Assembly (NCBI RefSeq): GCF_020410745.1 | Contig: NZ_CP084528.1 | Location: 1,488,001-1,552,000 of the forward strand | Origin: Kaistella polysaccharea | GTDB lineage: Bacteria > Bacteroidota > Bacteroidia > Flavobacteriales > Weeksellaceae | Direction of reading: 5' to 3' | Length of the DNA: 64,000 nucleotides | In this document: in pieces, positions 41,717-50,895 of the stretch | Layout of the letters: each line of letters starts with the position of its first letter | Numbering within the stretch: position 1 is the first letter of the stretch | Made by a program: the position numbers and the translations under genes | The notes under the pieces: model-generated | Database searches by the model: none | What the model was told of the DNA's origin: nothing | Seen by the model: only the letters and a program-made list of their open reading frames with translations

Positions 41717-43108
41717 TTAATATCCCAATAATTTAAGGACGTCTTCGGGTTTTTGTTCTTCCCGGAAAACGCTGTAGGTAAAGTTGCCTTCTTCATCTTT
41801 ATCGATCAAAATATGTTTCGGCTGAGGCATCAAACAGTGGTGAACACCGCCGTAGCCGCCAATTGTTTCCTGATAAGCACCGGTATGGAAAAATCCGATA
41901 TAGAGTGGTTTTGTATCGCTAAAAACCGGCAAATAAATCGCATTGGTATGTTGCTCAGAATTATAATAATCGTCGGAATCACAGGTTAGACCACCGAGGA
42001 AAACGCGTTCGTACGTGTCTTCCCACCGATTGAGTGGCAACATGATAAATTTGCGGGAAATCGCCCAAGTATCGGGAAGTGTCGTCATAAATGAAGAATC
42101 GATCATATTCCACTTTTCACGGTCGTTCTGGCGTTTCTGGGAAATAATTTTGTAAAGATGACCGCCGCTTTCGCCGACTGTAAAACTACCAAACTCGGTG
42201 TAGATATTTGGTTCTTCAACGCCTTCTTCTTCGCAGAATTTCTTGATCTGCGAAACAATTTCGTTGACCATATATTGGTAATCGTAATCGAAATTTAATG
42301 AAGTTTTGATGGGAAAACCGCCACCGATATTCAAAGAATCAACTTCGGGTGCAATTTTTTTCAAACGTGCATAAACACGCAAACATTTATATAATTCATT
42401 CCAGTAATAAGCAGTATCCTTAATGCCGGTATTGATGAAAAAGTGTAACATCTTCAACCTTGCATTGGGATGTTCGGCAATTTTTTGGCTGTAATAAGGA
42501 ATAATGTCTTTGTAACCAATCCCCAATCTCGACGTATAAAATTCGAATTTTGGTTCTTCTTCGGACGCAATTCTAATTCCTATATTGAAGGTTGTATCAA
42601 TACTTTCTGTAAGTTTATCCAATTCCCGATAGTTGTCTAAAATAGGCGTGATATTGTGAAAACCACTATTGATGAGCCCGGAAATTTTCGCCAAATAATC
42701 ATCAGTTTTAAAACCGTTGCAAATCACTTCAACTGTTTTATCGAACTTTCCTTTATCGAAAAGAGATTTCACAATGTCCATATCATAAGCGGAAGATGTT
42801 TCAATTGAAATGTCGTTTTTCAAGGCTTCTTCCAAGACAAAAGCAAAGTGGCTGGATTTTGTGCAGTAACAGTATCGGTAATTTTTTTTGTAATCGTTAA
42901 TTTCAAAAGCTTCTTTAAACCAAGCTTTTGCCCGCTGAATATTGGTTGAAATTTTTGGCAGATAATTAAACTTCAGCGGTGTCCCAAACTGCTCAACTAC
43001 GTCCATCAAAGGAATATCATGAAAGTTGAGACTATTTTCAGTTACACTGAATTCTTCGGTGGGAAAATAGAGCGTCTGGTCTATAAGTTCTGAATATTTA
43101 ATTTTCAT
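41717..43108 (-). CDS. speA: Arginine decarboxylase (short PLP fold III type)
   Basis: Converts arginine to agmatine for polyamine synthesis. The 463 residues are shorter than the 630-residue enterobacterial SpeA and match the type found in Bacteroidota. The PLP lysine is K84 in YCYCTKSSHFAF; SLNIGGGFPIKTS is the PLP-phosphate loop, and YTEFGSFTVGESGGHLYKI is the downstream glutamate/serine motif. LGGLTCDSDDYY contains the Cys-Asp of the second-subunit active site. It is separated from speB by plus-strand genes. Confidence 0.93.
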   Translation of the reverse strand: MKIKYSELIDQTLYFPTEEFSVTENSLNFHDIPLMDVVEQFGTPLKFNYLPKISTNIQRAKAWFKEAFEINDYKKNYRYCYCTKSSHFAFVLEEALKNDISIETSSAYDMDIVKSLFDKGKFDKTVEVICNGFKTDDYLAKISGLINSGFHNITPILDNYRELDKLTESIDTTFNIGIRIASEEEPKFEFYTSRLGIGYKDIIPYYSQKIAEHPNARLKMLHFFINTGIKDTAYYWNELYKCLRVYARLKKIAPEVDSLNIGGGFPIKTSLNFDYDYQYMVNEIVSQIKKFCEEEGVEEPNIYTEFGSFTVGESGGHLYKIISQKRQNDREKWNMIDSSFMTTLPDTWAISRKFIMLPLNRWEDTYERVFLGGLTCDSDDYYNSEQHTNAIYLPVFSDTKPLYIGFFHTGAYQETIGGYGGVHHCLMPQPKHILIDKDEEGNFTYSVFREEQKPEDVLKLLGY

Positions 43109-43186
43109 ATTGGGTGTAACGTTGTTCAGTTAAAGAATGCAAAGTTGGTAAAAAAAGTTGGGTTTTTATTTTAAAATTCCGTTAAA

Positions 43187-43819
43187 TTATTCCGATGGTT
43201 GATGTGATAAAAATATAATCAAATCTCCTTCCTCAAACTCTATCGTTACCTGACTTTCTTTTGCAAAATTACGGGTTCCAATTCGGGTGGTAAGATTTAA
43301 GTTTTCATTATTTAAAGACCAGTTCAATCCTGTTGTAGTAACACTTTTTGTTTCAGGAAAAGGATATAATGAAATTGTTCGATGCTGAACATCATTTAAA
43401 ACTAATTGATTAGGTGAAAAGAAATAAGTGGCGAATTCATCATAGAAAGTGATTCTGAGAAGATTTTTAAATTTAAAAGCTACAGTTAAATTACCCAGAA
43501 AATGATCCATTTCCCCACCGGAAGCGCCATACACATGAACTTCTGTAAACCCGCGGTTTTTGATAATTTCTAAAGATTTTTCAAAATCAGTTTTATCCTG
43601 ATCCGGCGTATAAATAAATTTCTCCTGATAAACCCCTTCATCATTACCAGCGTGAGAATCAAAATCACCCGATATAAAATCTAACTTTGAAAGTGGGAAT
43701 TTCTTTTCTTTCAAATAATGAAAAGCTCCGTCAGAACAGGCAATCAAGGAGTAATCCTCGACTTCGGGTAAAATTTTAGGCGGAACGCCGTTGATAAAAA
43801 GAAGCGCTTTACCGGTCAT
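43187..43819 (-). CDS. thiN: Thiamine pyrophosphokinase
   Basis: Makes thiamine diphosphate from thiamine and ATP. The start is the ATG at 43819 (MTGKALLFINGVPPKILPEV); upstream codons overlap the adenosyltransferase gene. About 210 residues. Signatures are IACSDGAFHYLKEK, DFISGDFDSHAG, TPDQDKTDFEKSLEI and GASGGEMDHFLGNL. It overlaps the upstream PduO-type gene by 11 bp, so they are coupled. Confidence 0.94.
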   Translation of the reverse strand: MTGKALLFINGVPPKILPEVEDYSLIACSDGAFHYLKEKKFPLSKLDFISGDFDSHAGNDEGVYQEKFIYTPDQDKTDFEKSLEIIKNRGFTEVHVYGASGGEMDHFLGNLTVAFKFKNLLRITFYDEFATYFFSPNQLVLNDVQHRTISLYPFPETKSVTTTGLNWSLNNENLNLTTRIGTRNFAKESQVTIEFEEGDLIIFLSHQPSE

Positions 43820-44378
43820 TTGGATTCCAGTATTCTTCCGATTCATTATTTAGTTTAGAAGCGTGGCGCGCTAAGACAAAAAGATAATCCGACAAGCGAT
43901 TCAAATATTTTAATAATTCCGGACGGACTTCTTCTGTTTCATTCAGGAATACCAAACTGCGTTCTGCGCGCCGACAAACTGTCCGACAAACATGAAGTGA
44001 CGTTGCGGATCTTCCGCCACCAGGTAATATAAAATATTGCAAGGGTTTTAAATCTTTTTCAAATTCATCCATCCAATGTTCAAGCTCTTCAATTTCTTTT
44101 TCAGAGATTGCCAACGCTAATCGGGATTTTCCGTTAGCTAAAGTTAATTTGTCAGTTGGCGTTGCAGATTCTGAGCCTACGGTAAAAAGATCGAACTGTA
44201 TTTTTTTGAGTTGCGAAAGAACTTGTTCATCGGTCACTTCACTTTTTGCAACTCCGATAAATGAGTTTAATTCATCAATTGTTCCGTAAGCTTCCACGCG
44301 GGCCGACGCTTTAGAAACGCGGGTTCCACCGTAAAGTGCAGTTTGTCCTTTGTCCCCTGTTTTGGTATATATTTTCAT
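43809..44378 (-). CDS. PduO-type cob(I)alamin adenosyltransferase
   Basis: Attaches the adenosyl group to cobalamin. The 189 residues show the ATP-binding GDKGQTALYGGTRVSKASAR at the N-terminus, EAYGTIDELNSFIG, and the C-terminal LPGGGRSATSLHVCRTVCRR followed by AERSLV, all typical of the PduO-type trimeric enzyme. It is the first gene of a pair with thiamine pyrophosphokinase (11-bp overlap). Confidence 0.95.
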   Translation of the reverse strand: MKIYTKTGDKGQTALYGGTRVSKASARVEAYGTIDELNSFIGVAKSEVTDEQVLSQLKKIQFDLFTVGSESATPTDKLTLANGKSRLALAISEKEIEELEHWMDEFEKDLKPLQYFILPGGGRSATSLHVCRTVCRRAERSLVFLNETEEVRPELLKYLNRLSDYLFVLARHASKLNNESEEYWNPNDR

Positions 44379-44434
44379 TCCAGTTATATTTTGTGAGAAA
44401 TGTAAATTTAGGGATTTTCTTCTTATTCTATTTT

Positions 44435-45274
44435 TTACAGCTCATCTAAAATTATTTTCCAAAGATTTCTATTAAAACTTCTGAAGAAATTGATATGACC
44501 AATTTCCCCTTTCTCTGATTCTGAAACCCGAATTTCTCTATAAGTAGATTTTAAATTAGGATAAACCGACTTCATTAAATTATGCATTCCTTTATCGGTC
44601 ACCCAGGAATCATCTTCCGCGTGAATAATAAATGTTTCTTGAGTTAAACAATTTGAAAAGTCTTCTTCATTTTTTTCATAAAGTTTGCTCGTCGATTTTT
44701 TATTCAGGATTAAAGTCTGCCAATCGAAAGCTACACCTTTAGGCAATGATTCTCCCAAGCCGAAGCGATGCGCGGGGAAATATCCAAAAAAATGGCTCAT
44801 TACTGGAAGTGCAATACCAAAGCCCAACAAAGCTGCAACAGCAATTTTAAATTTTAAATTCCAGATATGTGCGTCCTGCGTCGCCACAAAAATAAACTTC
44901 TTAAAAATTTGGGAATCTTCATTCATACCTAAAATTAAAGCACCAACAGAATGCCCCAAGCAATATTTAAGATAATGTGGATATTCCTCTTGGATAAAAT
45001 CGGTAAGCGTCTTAAAATCAACAGTTCCCCAGATACGCATACTTGCCTGGAAACCCTTCATAATTTTAGGTTTAGATTCACCTATACCGCGGTAATCGTA
45101 GGTGAGCACTGTAAATCCGTTTTCGCACATGTACTTGGCAAATGAAAAATAGATTTGCTGCTTAACTCCGGTTGCTGAGTTAAGAAGTAAGACTTTATTG
45201 TTTGGAATTTCAGGCTGGAAAACCTTTACAGAAAGTGGATATTCGTCCGGTGTTTTTAAAAATAGTTCTTTCAT
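44435..45274 (-). CDS. Alpha/beta hydrolase, YheT-like
   Basis: A 279-residue alpha/beta hydrolase. The oxyanion region is LNSATGVKQQIYFSFAKYMC, then YDYRGIGESKPK; the nucleophile is GHSVGALILG; the acid is in HAEDDSWVTDKG; the histidine is in GEIGHINFFR. The substrate is not known. It is separated from ribokinase by a terminator. Confidence 0.88.
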   Translation of the reverse strand: MKELFLKTPDEYPLSVKVFQPEIPNNKVLLLNSATGVKQQIYFSFAKYMCENGFTVLTYDYRGIGESKPKIMKGFQASMRIWGTVDFKTLTDFIQEEYPHYLKYCLGHSVGALILGMNEDSQIFKKFIFVATQDAHIWNLKFKIAVAALLGFGIALPVMSHFFGYFPAHRFGLGESLPKGVAFDWQTLILNKKSTSKLYEKNEEDFSNCLTQETFIIHAEDDSWVTDKGMHNLMKSVYPNLKSTYREIRVSESEKGEIGHINFFRSFNRNLWKIILDEL

Positions 45275-45277
45275 TGT

Positions 45278-45310
45278 AAAAAAAATTCCACTTGCAAAAT
45301 AGAGTGGAAT
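45278..45310 (-). terminator. Intrinsic terminator after ribokinase
   Basis: Minus-strand ATTCCACT, 10-nt loop, AGTGGAAT followed by TTTTTTT, 66 bp downstream of the rbsK stop. Confidence 0.75.
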
Positions 45311-45375
45311 TGATTTTTAAAATTATAAAATTTTAGGCTCATTTTTGAATAAAGCGTTGTGACATGAATAGTGGT

Positions 45376-46269
45376 TTATTCCTGAACGATGTCTTTCAGA
45401 TAAGGCAAACCACGTTGTGAACCTCTATTTTTAGTTACTTTTAGAGAAACATCGTTGCCGAAACGAACACAATCATCTATCGAATTTCCGTGACAAAGTG
45501 CAACGGCAAATCCGCCCGCAAAAGCATCGCCCATTCCCATTTTGTGCAGTACTGAATCGTGATCATTACGGTAATATTTCATTTCAGTTCCGTTAAAATA
45601 AGTGGTAGAATTGGTATCATCGCGAACGAATAACTTATTTGGAAATTTTCGTAAAATCTGTTCTCGCGGCTCATCGCCGAAAATAATAGAAAGCTCATTA
45701 CTTTTGGCAACAATAAAAGTGGCATTCTCAATAACCTCAGGATTTAATTTCTTTGCAGGAGAAGCATAAATACCCATTTTTTTACCGTTAGCCACAACTA
45801 ATTTTGAAGCATAATCTACAGTTTCCATTGGGATTTCTAACTGAAGAAGTACCAAATCAACTGTAGTGAATAATTTCTCAGCTTCTGCCACATGTTTTTC
45901 GTTAAGGCAATAATTCGCGCCTGGAACAACTACAATCGAATTTACACCGTTGGCGGCAATTACATAAGCAGTTCCTGTTGAAGCTTCTTCCGTTTCCACA
46001 ATATAACCGACGTTAACGCCTTCATCAACTAAATTCCGCATAATTTGCTGCCCGAAAGGATCCATGCCGACTGCGCCAATAAAATAAACGCTGGCGCCCA
46101 ATCGTGATGTTGCCACAGCTTGATTTGCGCCTTTGCCACCAAAGAAACTTTCCGATTTCTCGGCCATTACCGTTTCGTTTGGTTGTGGCGGATGTTCGGT
46201 ATTTAAAACTAAATCTATTGAAGAACTTCCAATTACAATAATTTTAGGTTGTTCGGTAGTAATATTCAT
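45376..46269 (-). CDS. rbsK: Ribokinase
   Basis: Phosphorylates ribose to ribose-5-phosphate. The 297 residues show the PfkB N-terminal motif (SESFFGGKGANQAVATSRLG), the potassium/ATP region, and the C-terminal signature KMGMGDAFAGGFAVALCHG with the catalytic Asp. The substrate is inferred; other PfkB sugar kinases cannot be fully excluded. Confidence 0.9.
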   Translation of the reverse strand: MNITTEQPKIIVIGSSSIDLVLNTEHPPQPNETVMAEKSESFFGGKGANQAVATSRLGASVYFIGAVGMDPFGQQIMRNLVDEGVNVGYIVETEEASTGTAYVIAANGVNSIVVVPGANYCLNEKHVAEAEKLFTTVDLVLLQLEIPMETVDYASKLVVANGKKMGIYASPAKKLNPEVIENATFIVAKSNELSIIFGDEPREQILRKFPNKLFVRDDTNSTTYFNGTEMKYYRNDHDSVLHKMGMGDAFAGGFAVALCHGNSIDDCVRFGNDVSLKVTKNRGSQRGLPYLKDIVQE

Positions 46270-46314
46270 TTTGGTAAAAACTATACATTAATAAAATAAT
46301 GAGGTTTAAAGCTA

Positions 46315-46950
46315 TTAAATAATCTCAATAAATTCGCAAATCAATTTTACTGGATTATTATTTTCATCGAATGCAATATAACTCGCGTAGAAACCTTCAC
46401 CATATCCAGTTTCAAAAGCGAAAATATTCCCATCTTTTTCCTCGTGCGGATTTAAGAAAGCAAATTGATTCACCGCGCCGTCTTGCTGAAAAAAATGTTC
46501 ATGGAAAAACTCCTCATAAATTCCCATGAAATCAGCGCCTTTTCTTTGAAACAAATGTTGCTCCAAACTATTCAGATCCTTTTGAGATTCCAAATCCATA
46601 AGACAACCCATACCGCTTTCCACAGGGAATCCGTAAATTTCTTCATCTTTCAAGTCAGTAATATGTTGCCCTTCTGAAGTGGCCAAAAGCCAACTCGTAA
46701 CGGGAGCTTCACTGAAAACTACTTCTACATAAGCAATACAGTTACTTTCTATCTCTTTATGCACCAAAACCGGAAATTCACCGATCGGAAAAATCGTCGA
46801 AAAGGCGGGCATTTCACTGGTGATTAAAGGATCACTGGCAATTAAATGGCCACTCGAACTTTTAAGATTTCCTGCTTCAAAAGTTTCTATTAAAGGATTT
46901 TCAATAAAATTTTTGGTGAAGAGTTTTTTTATGCTGTCGATATGCTTCAT
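46315..46950 (-). CDS. DUF4241 family protein
   Basis: A 211-residue protein of the DUF4241 family, whose function is unknown. Recognisable segments are GHLIASDPLITSEMPAFSTI, FPVESGMGCLMDLE and FETGYGEGFYASYIAFDENN. No signal peptide. Its start overlaps the valS stop by 4 bp (ATGA), so it is coupled to valS translation, an unusual partner. Members elsewhere occur in varied accessory contexts. Confidence 0.87.
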   Translation of the reverse strand: MKHIDSIKKLFTKNFIENPLIETFEAGNLKSSSGHLIASDPLITSEMPAFSTIFPIGEFPVLVHKEIESNCIAYVEVVFSEAPVTSWLLATSEGQHITDLKDEEIYGFPVESGMGCLMDLESQKDLNSLEQHLFQRKGADFMGIYEEFFHEHFFQQDGAVNQFAFLNPHEEKDGNIFAFETGYGEGFYASYIAFDENNNPVKLICEFIEII

Positions 46951-49583
46951 GATAATGTTTTCAATTTTTCTTGCAGTAAAACTAATTTATCTTGCGCGTC
47001 TTTTTGTTTCTTCAATTCGATATCCACAACCTGTTGCGGAGCTCCAGCCATGAATTTTTCATTAGAAAGTTTCTTTTCAACGGAGATTAAAAATCCTTTC
47101 AGATATTTAATTTCGTCCTCAGTTTTAATTTTTTCTTCCCCCAAATCAAGATTTTCACTTAAAGGAATTGAAACTTCCGTGCCACCAACGAGAAAGGAAA
47201 ATGCTGGTTTATCGGTCTTTTCTCCAAAATGAAGCGTCGTGATATTGGCTAATTTTCGGATCAATTCTTCATTTTCAAAAGAAGTCGAATTAGTGAAAAC
47301 TTCAACGCTCTCTCGTGGTGAAATCCCTTTAGTTTGGCGATAATTTCGAATACCTGAAATAATTTCTTTTGAAGTGTCAAAGTTTTTAATTAAAGTTTCA
47401 TCAAATTCTGTCACCTTTTTCTGCTGCGAGATCACCAAAGCTTCTTCCACCGATCTTTCTGAAATATTCTGCCATAATTCCTCTGACAAGAAAGGCATGA
47501 ATGGATGTAACAATTTCATTAATTCTTCGAAATAGTGAATGGTTTGATCATAAACTTCCGTAGAAATCGCCTCGCCATAATTTGGTTTAATGGCTTCTAA
47601 ATACCAGGAACAGAAGTCGTCCCAAATTAATTTGTATAATAAGTGTAACGCATCCGAAATTCGGAACTTCTCAAACTGATCCGCAATTTCAACAATGGTT
47701 TTATCCATTTGATTTTCGAACCAGGAAATGGCTTGTTTGTCTGCCTTATTGGATTTTATGGAATCGTCTTTTTTCCAACCTTGAATTAATTTATTGGAGT
47801 TCCAGATTTTAGTTGCGAAATTTCTTCCCTGCAACATTAATTCTTCATCGAAAAGCAAATCGTTTCCGGCAGCCGAACTCAATAAAATCCCGACGCGAAC
47901 GCCATCTGCGCCATATTTTTCTATGAGCTCAATTGGATCTGGAGAATTCCCCAATGATTTGGACATTTTTCGTCTCTGTTTATCCCGCACAATTCCAGTG
48001 AAATAAACATTTTTAAAGGGAACTTCTTTTCTATATTCAATTCCTGCCATGATCATTCGGGCCACCCAAAAGAAGATAATATCTGGTCCAGTTACCAAAT
48101 CAGAAGTTGGGTAATAGTAATTGATATCTTTATTTTCAGGATCGTTAAGGCCGTCGAAAACCGACATTGGCCACAACCAGGATGAGAACCAAGTGTCGAG
48201 TGCGTCTTCGTCTTGATGAAGATCTGAGACTTCGAGATTTGAGATTTGGGACTTTTTTTTAGCAAGTATTAAGGCTTTTTCAATGGTTTCTGCCACGACG
48301 AAATCATCCTGTCCTTCGCCATAAAAGTAAGCTGGGATTTGTTGTCCCCACCAAAGCTGTCGTGAAATATTCCAATCGCGGATATTATCCATCCAGTGTT
48401 TGTAGGTATTCTTAAATTTTTCCGGGTGAAATTTTACCTCATCATTCATCACCACATCCAAAGCTGGTTTGGCCATTTCTGACATTTTCAGAAACCACTG
48501 AACAGAAACTTTCGGTTCGATGATCGCACCTGTTCTTTCTGATGTTCCTACTTTATTAACGTAATCCTCAGCTTTTAACAAAAGATCATTTTGCTCTAAT
48601 TCTTTTACTATTTCTTTACGAACGACGAATCTGTTTTTACCAGAATAATGTAAACCGTGATCATTCAAATTCGCATCATCGTCTAAAGAATCGATCATTG
48701 GTAAACCATGACGTTTTCCAATTTCATAGTCATTGGTATCGTGAGCCGGCGTAATTTTCAGCGCTCCAGTTCCGAATTCAATATCCACATAATCATCTTC
48801 AATAATTGGAATCACACGATTTACGATAGGAACAATAACATTTTTTCCTTTTAAATGCGCATATCGTTCATCGTTTGGATTAATACAAACGGCCGTATCA
48901 CCAAAAATCGTTTCGGGACGAGTTGTTGCAACAGATAAATATTCATCTTTACCTGAACCCGCCGAAGATTCAATTTTATATTTAAGGTAATACAGTTTTC
49001 CGTTTTGCTCTTTGAAGATAACCTCTTCATCAGAGATATTGGTTTTCGCTTCCGGATCCCAGTTCACCATTCGATAACCTCTGTAAATCAAACCCTTATT
49101 ATACAAATCGACAAAAGATTTCACCACTTGTTGAGAAAGTTTTGGTTCCATGGTGAAACGCGTTCGTTCCCAATCGCAAGAACAACCTAATTTTTTCAGT
49201 TGCTCTAAAATTGTTCCGCCATATTTGTCGGTCCAGTCCCAGGCGTGTTTTAAAAATTCTTCGCGGCTGATATCGGCTTTATTAATTCCTTCTTCTTTCA
49301 GTTTCGCTACGACTTTCGCTTCGGTAGCGATTGATGCGTGATCCGTTCCAGGTACCCAGCATGCATTAAATCCCTGCATTCTCGCTCTGCGAACCAGTAT
49401 ATCCTGAATTGTATTGTTCAGCATATGACCCATATGAAGAATTCCTGTCACATTTGGTGGCGGAATTACAATCGTATACGGCGGTTTTTCGTTCGGTTCG
49501 GAATGAAAATAATTATTTTCGAGCCAGTAATCGTACCATTTTTTCTCGGTTTCCCGCGGGGAATATTTATCTGAAATCTGCAT
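46947..49583 (-). CDS. valS: Valyl-tRNA synthetase
   Basis: Class I aminoacyl-tRNA synthetase with an editing domain. The 878 residues carry the HIGH motif as HMGH at 50-53 (in PPPNVTGILHMGHMLNN), the editing region with ARPETIFGDTAVCINP-like TTRPETIFGDTAV, the KMSKS motif (RRKMSKSLGNSPDP), and the C-terminal anticodon-binding and coiled-coil regions. The divergent promoter region to its right precedes the DUF1573 genes. Confidence 0.97.
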   Translation of the reverse strand: MQISDKYSPRETEKKWYDYWLENNYFHSEPNEKPPYTIVIPPPNVTGILHMGHMLNNTIQDILVRRARMQGFNACWVPGTDHASIATEAKVVAKLKEEGINKADISREEFLKHAWDWTDKYGGTILEQLKKLGCSCDWERTRFTMEPKLSQQVVKSFVDLYNKGLIYRGYRMVNWDPEAKTNISDEEVIFKEQNGKLYYLKYKIESSAGSGKDEYLSVATTRPETIFGDTAVCINPNDERYAHLKGKNVIVPIVNRVIPIIEDDYVDIEFGTGALKITPAHDTNDYEIGKRHGLPMIDSLDDDANLNDHGLHYSGKNRFVVRKEIVKELEQNDLLLKAEDYVNKVGTSERTGAIIEPKVSVQWFLKMSEMAKPALDVVMNDEVKFHPEKFKNTYKHWMDNIRDWNISRQLWWGQQIPAYFYGEGQDDFVVAETIEKALILAKKKSQISNLEVSDLHQDEDALDTWFSSWLWPMSVFDGLNDPENKDINYYYPTSDLVTGPDIIFFWVARMIMAGIEYRKEVPFKNVYFTGIVRDKQRRKMSKSLGNSPDPIELIEKYGADGVRVGILLSSAAGNDLLFDEELMLQGRNFATKIWNSNKLIQGWKKDDSIKSNKADKQAISWFENQMDKTIVEIADQFEKFRISDALHLLYKLIWDDFCSWYLEAIKPNYGEAISTEVYDQTIHYFEELMKLLHPFMPFLSEELWQNISERSVEEALVISQQKKVTEFDETLIKNFDTSKEIISGIRNYRQTKGISPRESVEVFTNSTSFENEELIRKLANITTLHFGEKTDKPAFSFLVGGTEVSIPLSENLDLGEEKIKTEDEIKYLKGFLISVEKKLSNEKFMAGAPQQVVDIELKKQKDAQDKLVLLQEKLKTLS

Positions 49584-49657
49584 AGAATCTATCTTTGGGC
49601 TTTAGTCTACAAAAATAGACAAATAAAAAAAATTTTCTTTACTATTAAAATAATTTT

Positions 49658-49665
49658 TAACTTTG
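49658..49665 (+). promoter_or_regulatory. -7 box of the first DUF1573 gene
   Basis: TAACTTTG fits TAnnTTTG and lies 44 bp before the ATG. The same context (AAAATAATTTTTAACTTTG) recurs upstream of the second DUF1573 gene, with a final A in place of G. Confidence 0.55.
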
Positions 49666-49709
49666 TCTGTTATTATTTATCAGAACACAACCTTAAAAAC
49701 TTTAAAATC

Positions 49710-50132
49710 ATGAAAAAAATATTTGCCGGTCTACTATTAAGTGCTTCATTTGCATTTGCTTCGGCGCAAACCATTTCTTTTGATAAAACAACATTTGATT
49801 ATGGAACAGTGAAGTTGGGCGATGATGGACATCGTGTATTTACCGTAAAAAATACGGGAGATAAACCGCTAATCATTTCTAAAGTTAAGGCAGGATGCGG
49901 ATGTACTACGCCGGAAGTAACTACAGAACCAATTATGCCAGGTAAAACAACACAATTGAAAGTTGGTTACGATACAAAAATAGCAGGTCCGTTTGTAAAA
50001 ATTATTGAAGTTTATTCAAACGATCCTGAAAATGGTAGAGCTGTAATCAATATTAAAGGAACTGTAGACGCTGATGCCAAAGCTATTCCTGCAACCAAAG
50101 TAATGCCCGCTGCTGCAGTAAAAAAAGATTAA
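49710..50132 (+). CDS. DUF1573 exported protein (copy 1)
   Basis: A 140-residue protein with a signal peptide (MKKIFAGLLLSASFAFASAQ) and a DUF1573 Ig-like domain (TFDYGTVKLGDDGHRVFTV, then GDKPLIISKVKAGCGCTTPE). The adjacent cysteines in CGC are conserved in the family. The C-terminus ends in an Ala/Lys/Pro-rich tail. The family is common in Bacteroidota and its job is not known. Its terminator at 50185 is very similar to the one after copy 2, so the unit was duplicated with its terminator. Confidence 0.93.
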   Translation: MKKIFAGLLLSASFAFASAQTISFDKTTFDYGTVKLGDDGHRVFTVKNTGDKPLIISKVKAGCGCTTPEVTTEPIMPGKTTQLKVGYDTKIAGPFVKIIEVYSNDPENGRAVINIKGTVDADAKAIPATKVMPAAAVKKD

Positions 50133-50184
50133 AATAAATTCTCAATAAGACGTGTTTTTTAACTGTCTTTTGACGATAATCTAT

Positions 50185-50218
50185 AAAATCATTTCTTATT
50201 TGAAATGATTTTTTTTTT
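50185..50218 (+). terminator. Intrinsic terminator after DUF1573 copy 1
   Basis: AAAATCATTTC, TTATTT, GAAATGATTTT followed by TTTTTT on the plus strand. Confidence 0.85.
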
Positions 50219-50338
50219 AGTAGAACATTACACTTATACTATTGAGTTTTCGAGTAAGATAATTCCCAAAAGAGAGAAAAAAAAAACGATTTCATGCTGT
50301 GCAGGAAAAATTTTACGGTGCACTGTTAAAATAATTCT

Positions 50339-50346
50339 TAACTTTA
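50339..50346 (+). promoter_or_regulatory. -7-like box of DUF1573 copy 2
   Basis: TAACTTTA, one base off the consensus, in the same context as the box before copy 1. Confidence 0.45.
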
Positions 50347-50390
50347 ACTATTCACATTAATCAAAACACAACTTAAAGAAATTTAAAATC

Positions 50391-50801
50391 ATGAAAAAAA
50401 TATTTACAAGTTTACTTTTAACTGCTTCATTTGCATTTGCAATGGCGCAAACCATTTCTTTTGACAAAACGATCATTAACTACGGCCAAATACAAAGTGG
50501 TGACGATGGAGTCCGACTATTTACCGTCACTAATGTTGGTGATAAACCTCTAATTATTTCTAAAGTTGAAGCCGCGTGCGGATGTACAACTCCACAAATA
50601 ACCAAAGAGCCCATTATGCCTGGAAAATCAGCCATATTAAGAGTCGGTTATAACACTGGTCTTGTAGGTGCATTTTCGAAAGATATCAAAGTATATTCCA
50701 ATGATCCCAAAAATGAAAGATCCGTAGTTACAATACAGGGAAATGTTGAACGATTTCGGACACATGAAGGGTATGTTGAAAGAAAGGATAGATATAACTA
50801 A
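50391..50801 (+). CDS. DUF1573 exported protein (copy 2)
   Basis: A 136-residue paralog of the preceding gene. Its signal peptide (MKKIFTSLLLTASFAFAMAQ) and the first mature residues (TISFDKTIINYGQIQSGDDG) match copy 1 closely, and the CGCTTP motif is kept. The last 15 residues differ from copy 1: instead of an Ala/Lys/Pro tail it ends RFRTHEGYVERKDRYN. Function unknown. Confidence 0.93.
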   Translation: MKKIFTSLLLTASFAFAMAQTISFDKTIINYGQIQSGDDGVRLFTVTNVGDKPLIISKVEAACGCTTPQITKEPIMPGKSAILRVGYNTGLVGAFSKDIKVYSNDPKNERSVVTIQGNVERFRTHEGYVERKDRYN

Positions 50802-50841
50802 AAATTGACAGTTAGAGATATTGTTTTCTACAATAATCTAT

Positions 50842-50876
50842 AAAATCATTTCTTAATTGAAATGATTTTTTTATTT
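50842..50876 (+). terminator. Intrinsic terminator after DUF1573 copy 2
   Basis: AAAATCATTTC, TTAATT, GAAATGATTTT, TTTATTTT. The stem is identical to the one after copy 1, indicating a shared origin. Confidence 0.85.
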
Positions 50877-50895
50877 TAGTAGAAATATTAAACCT

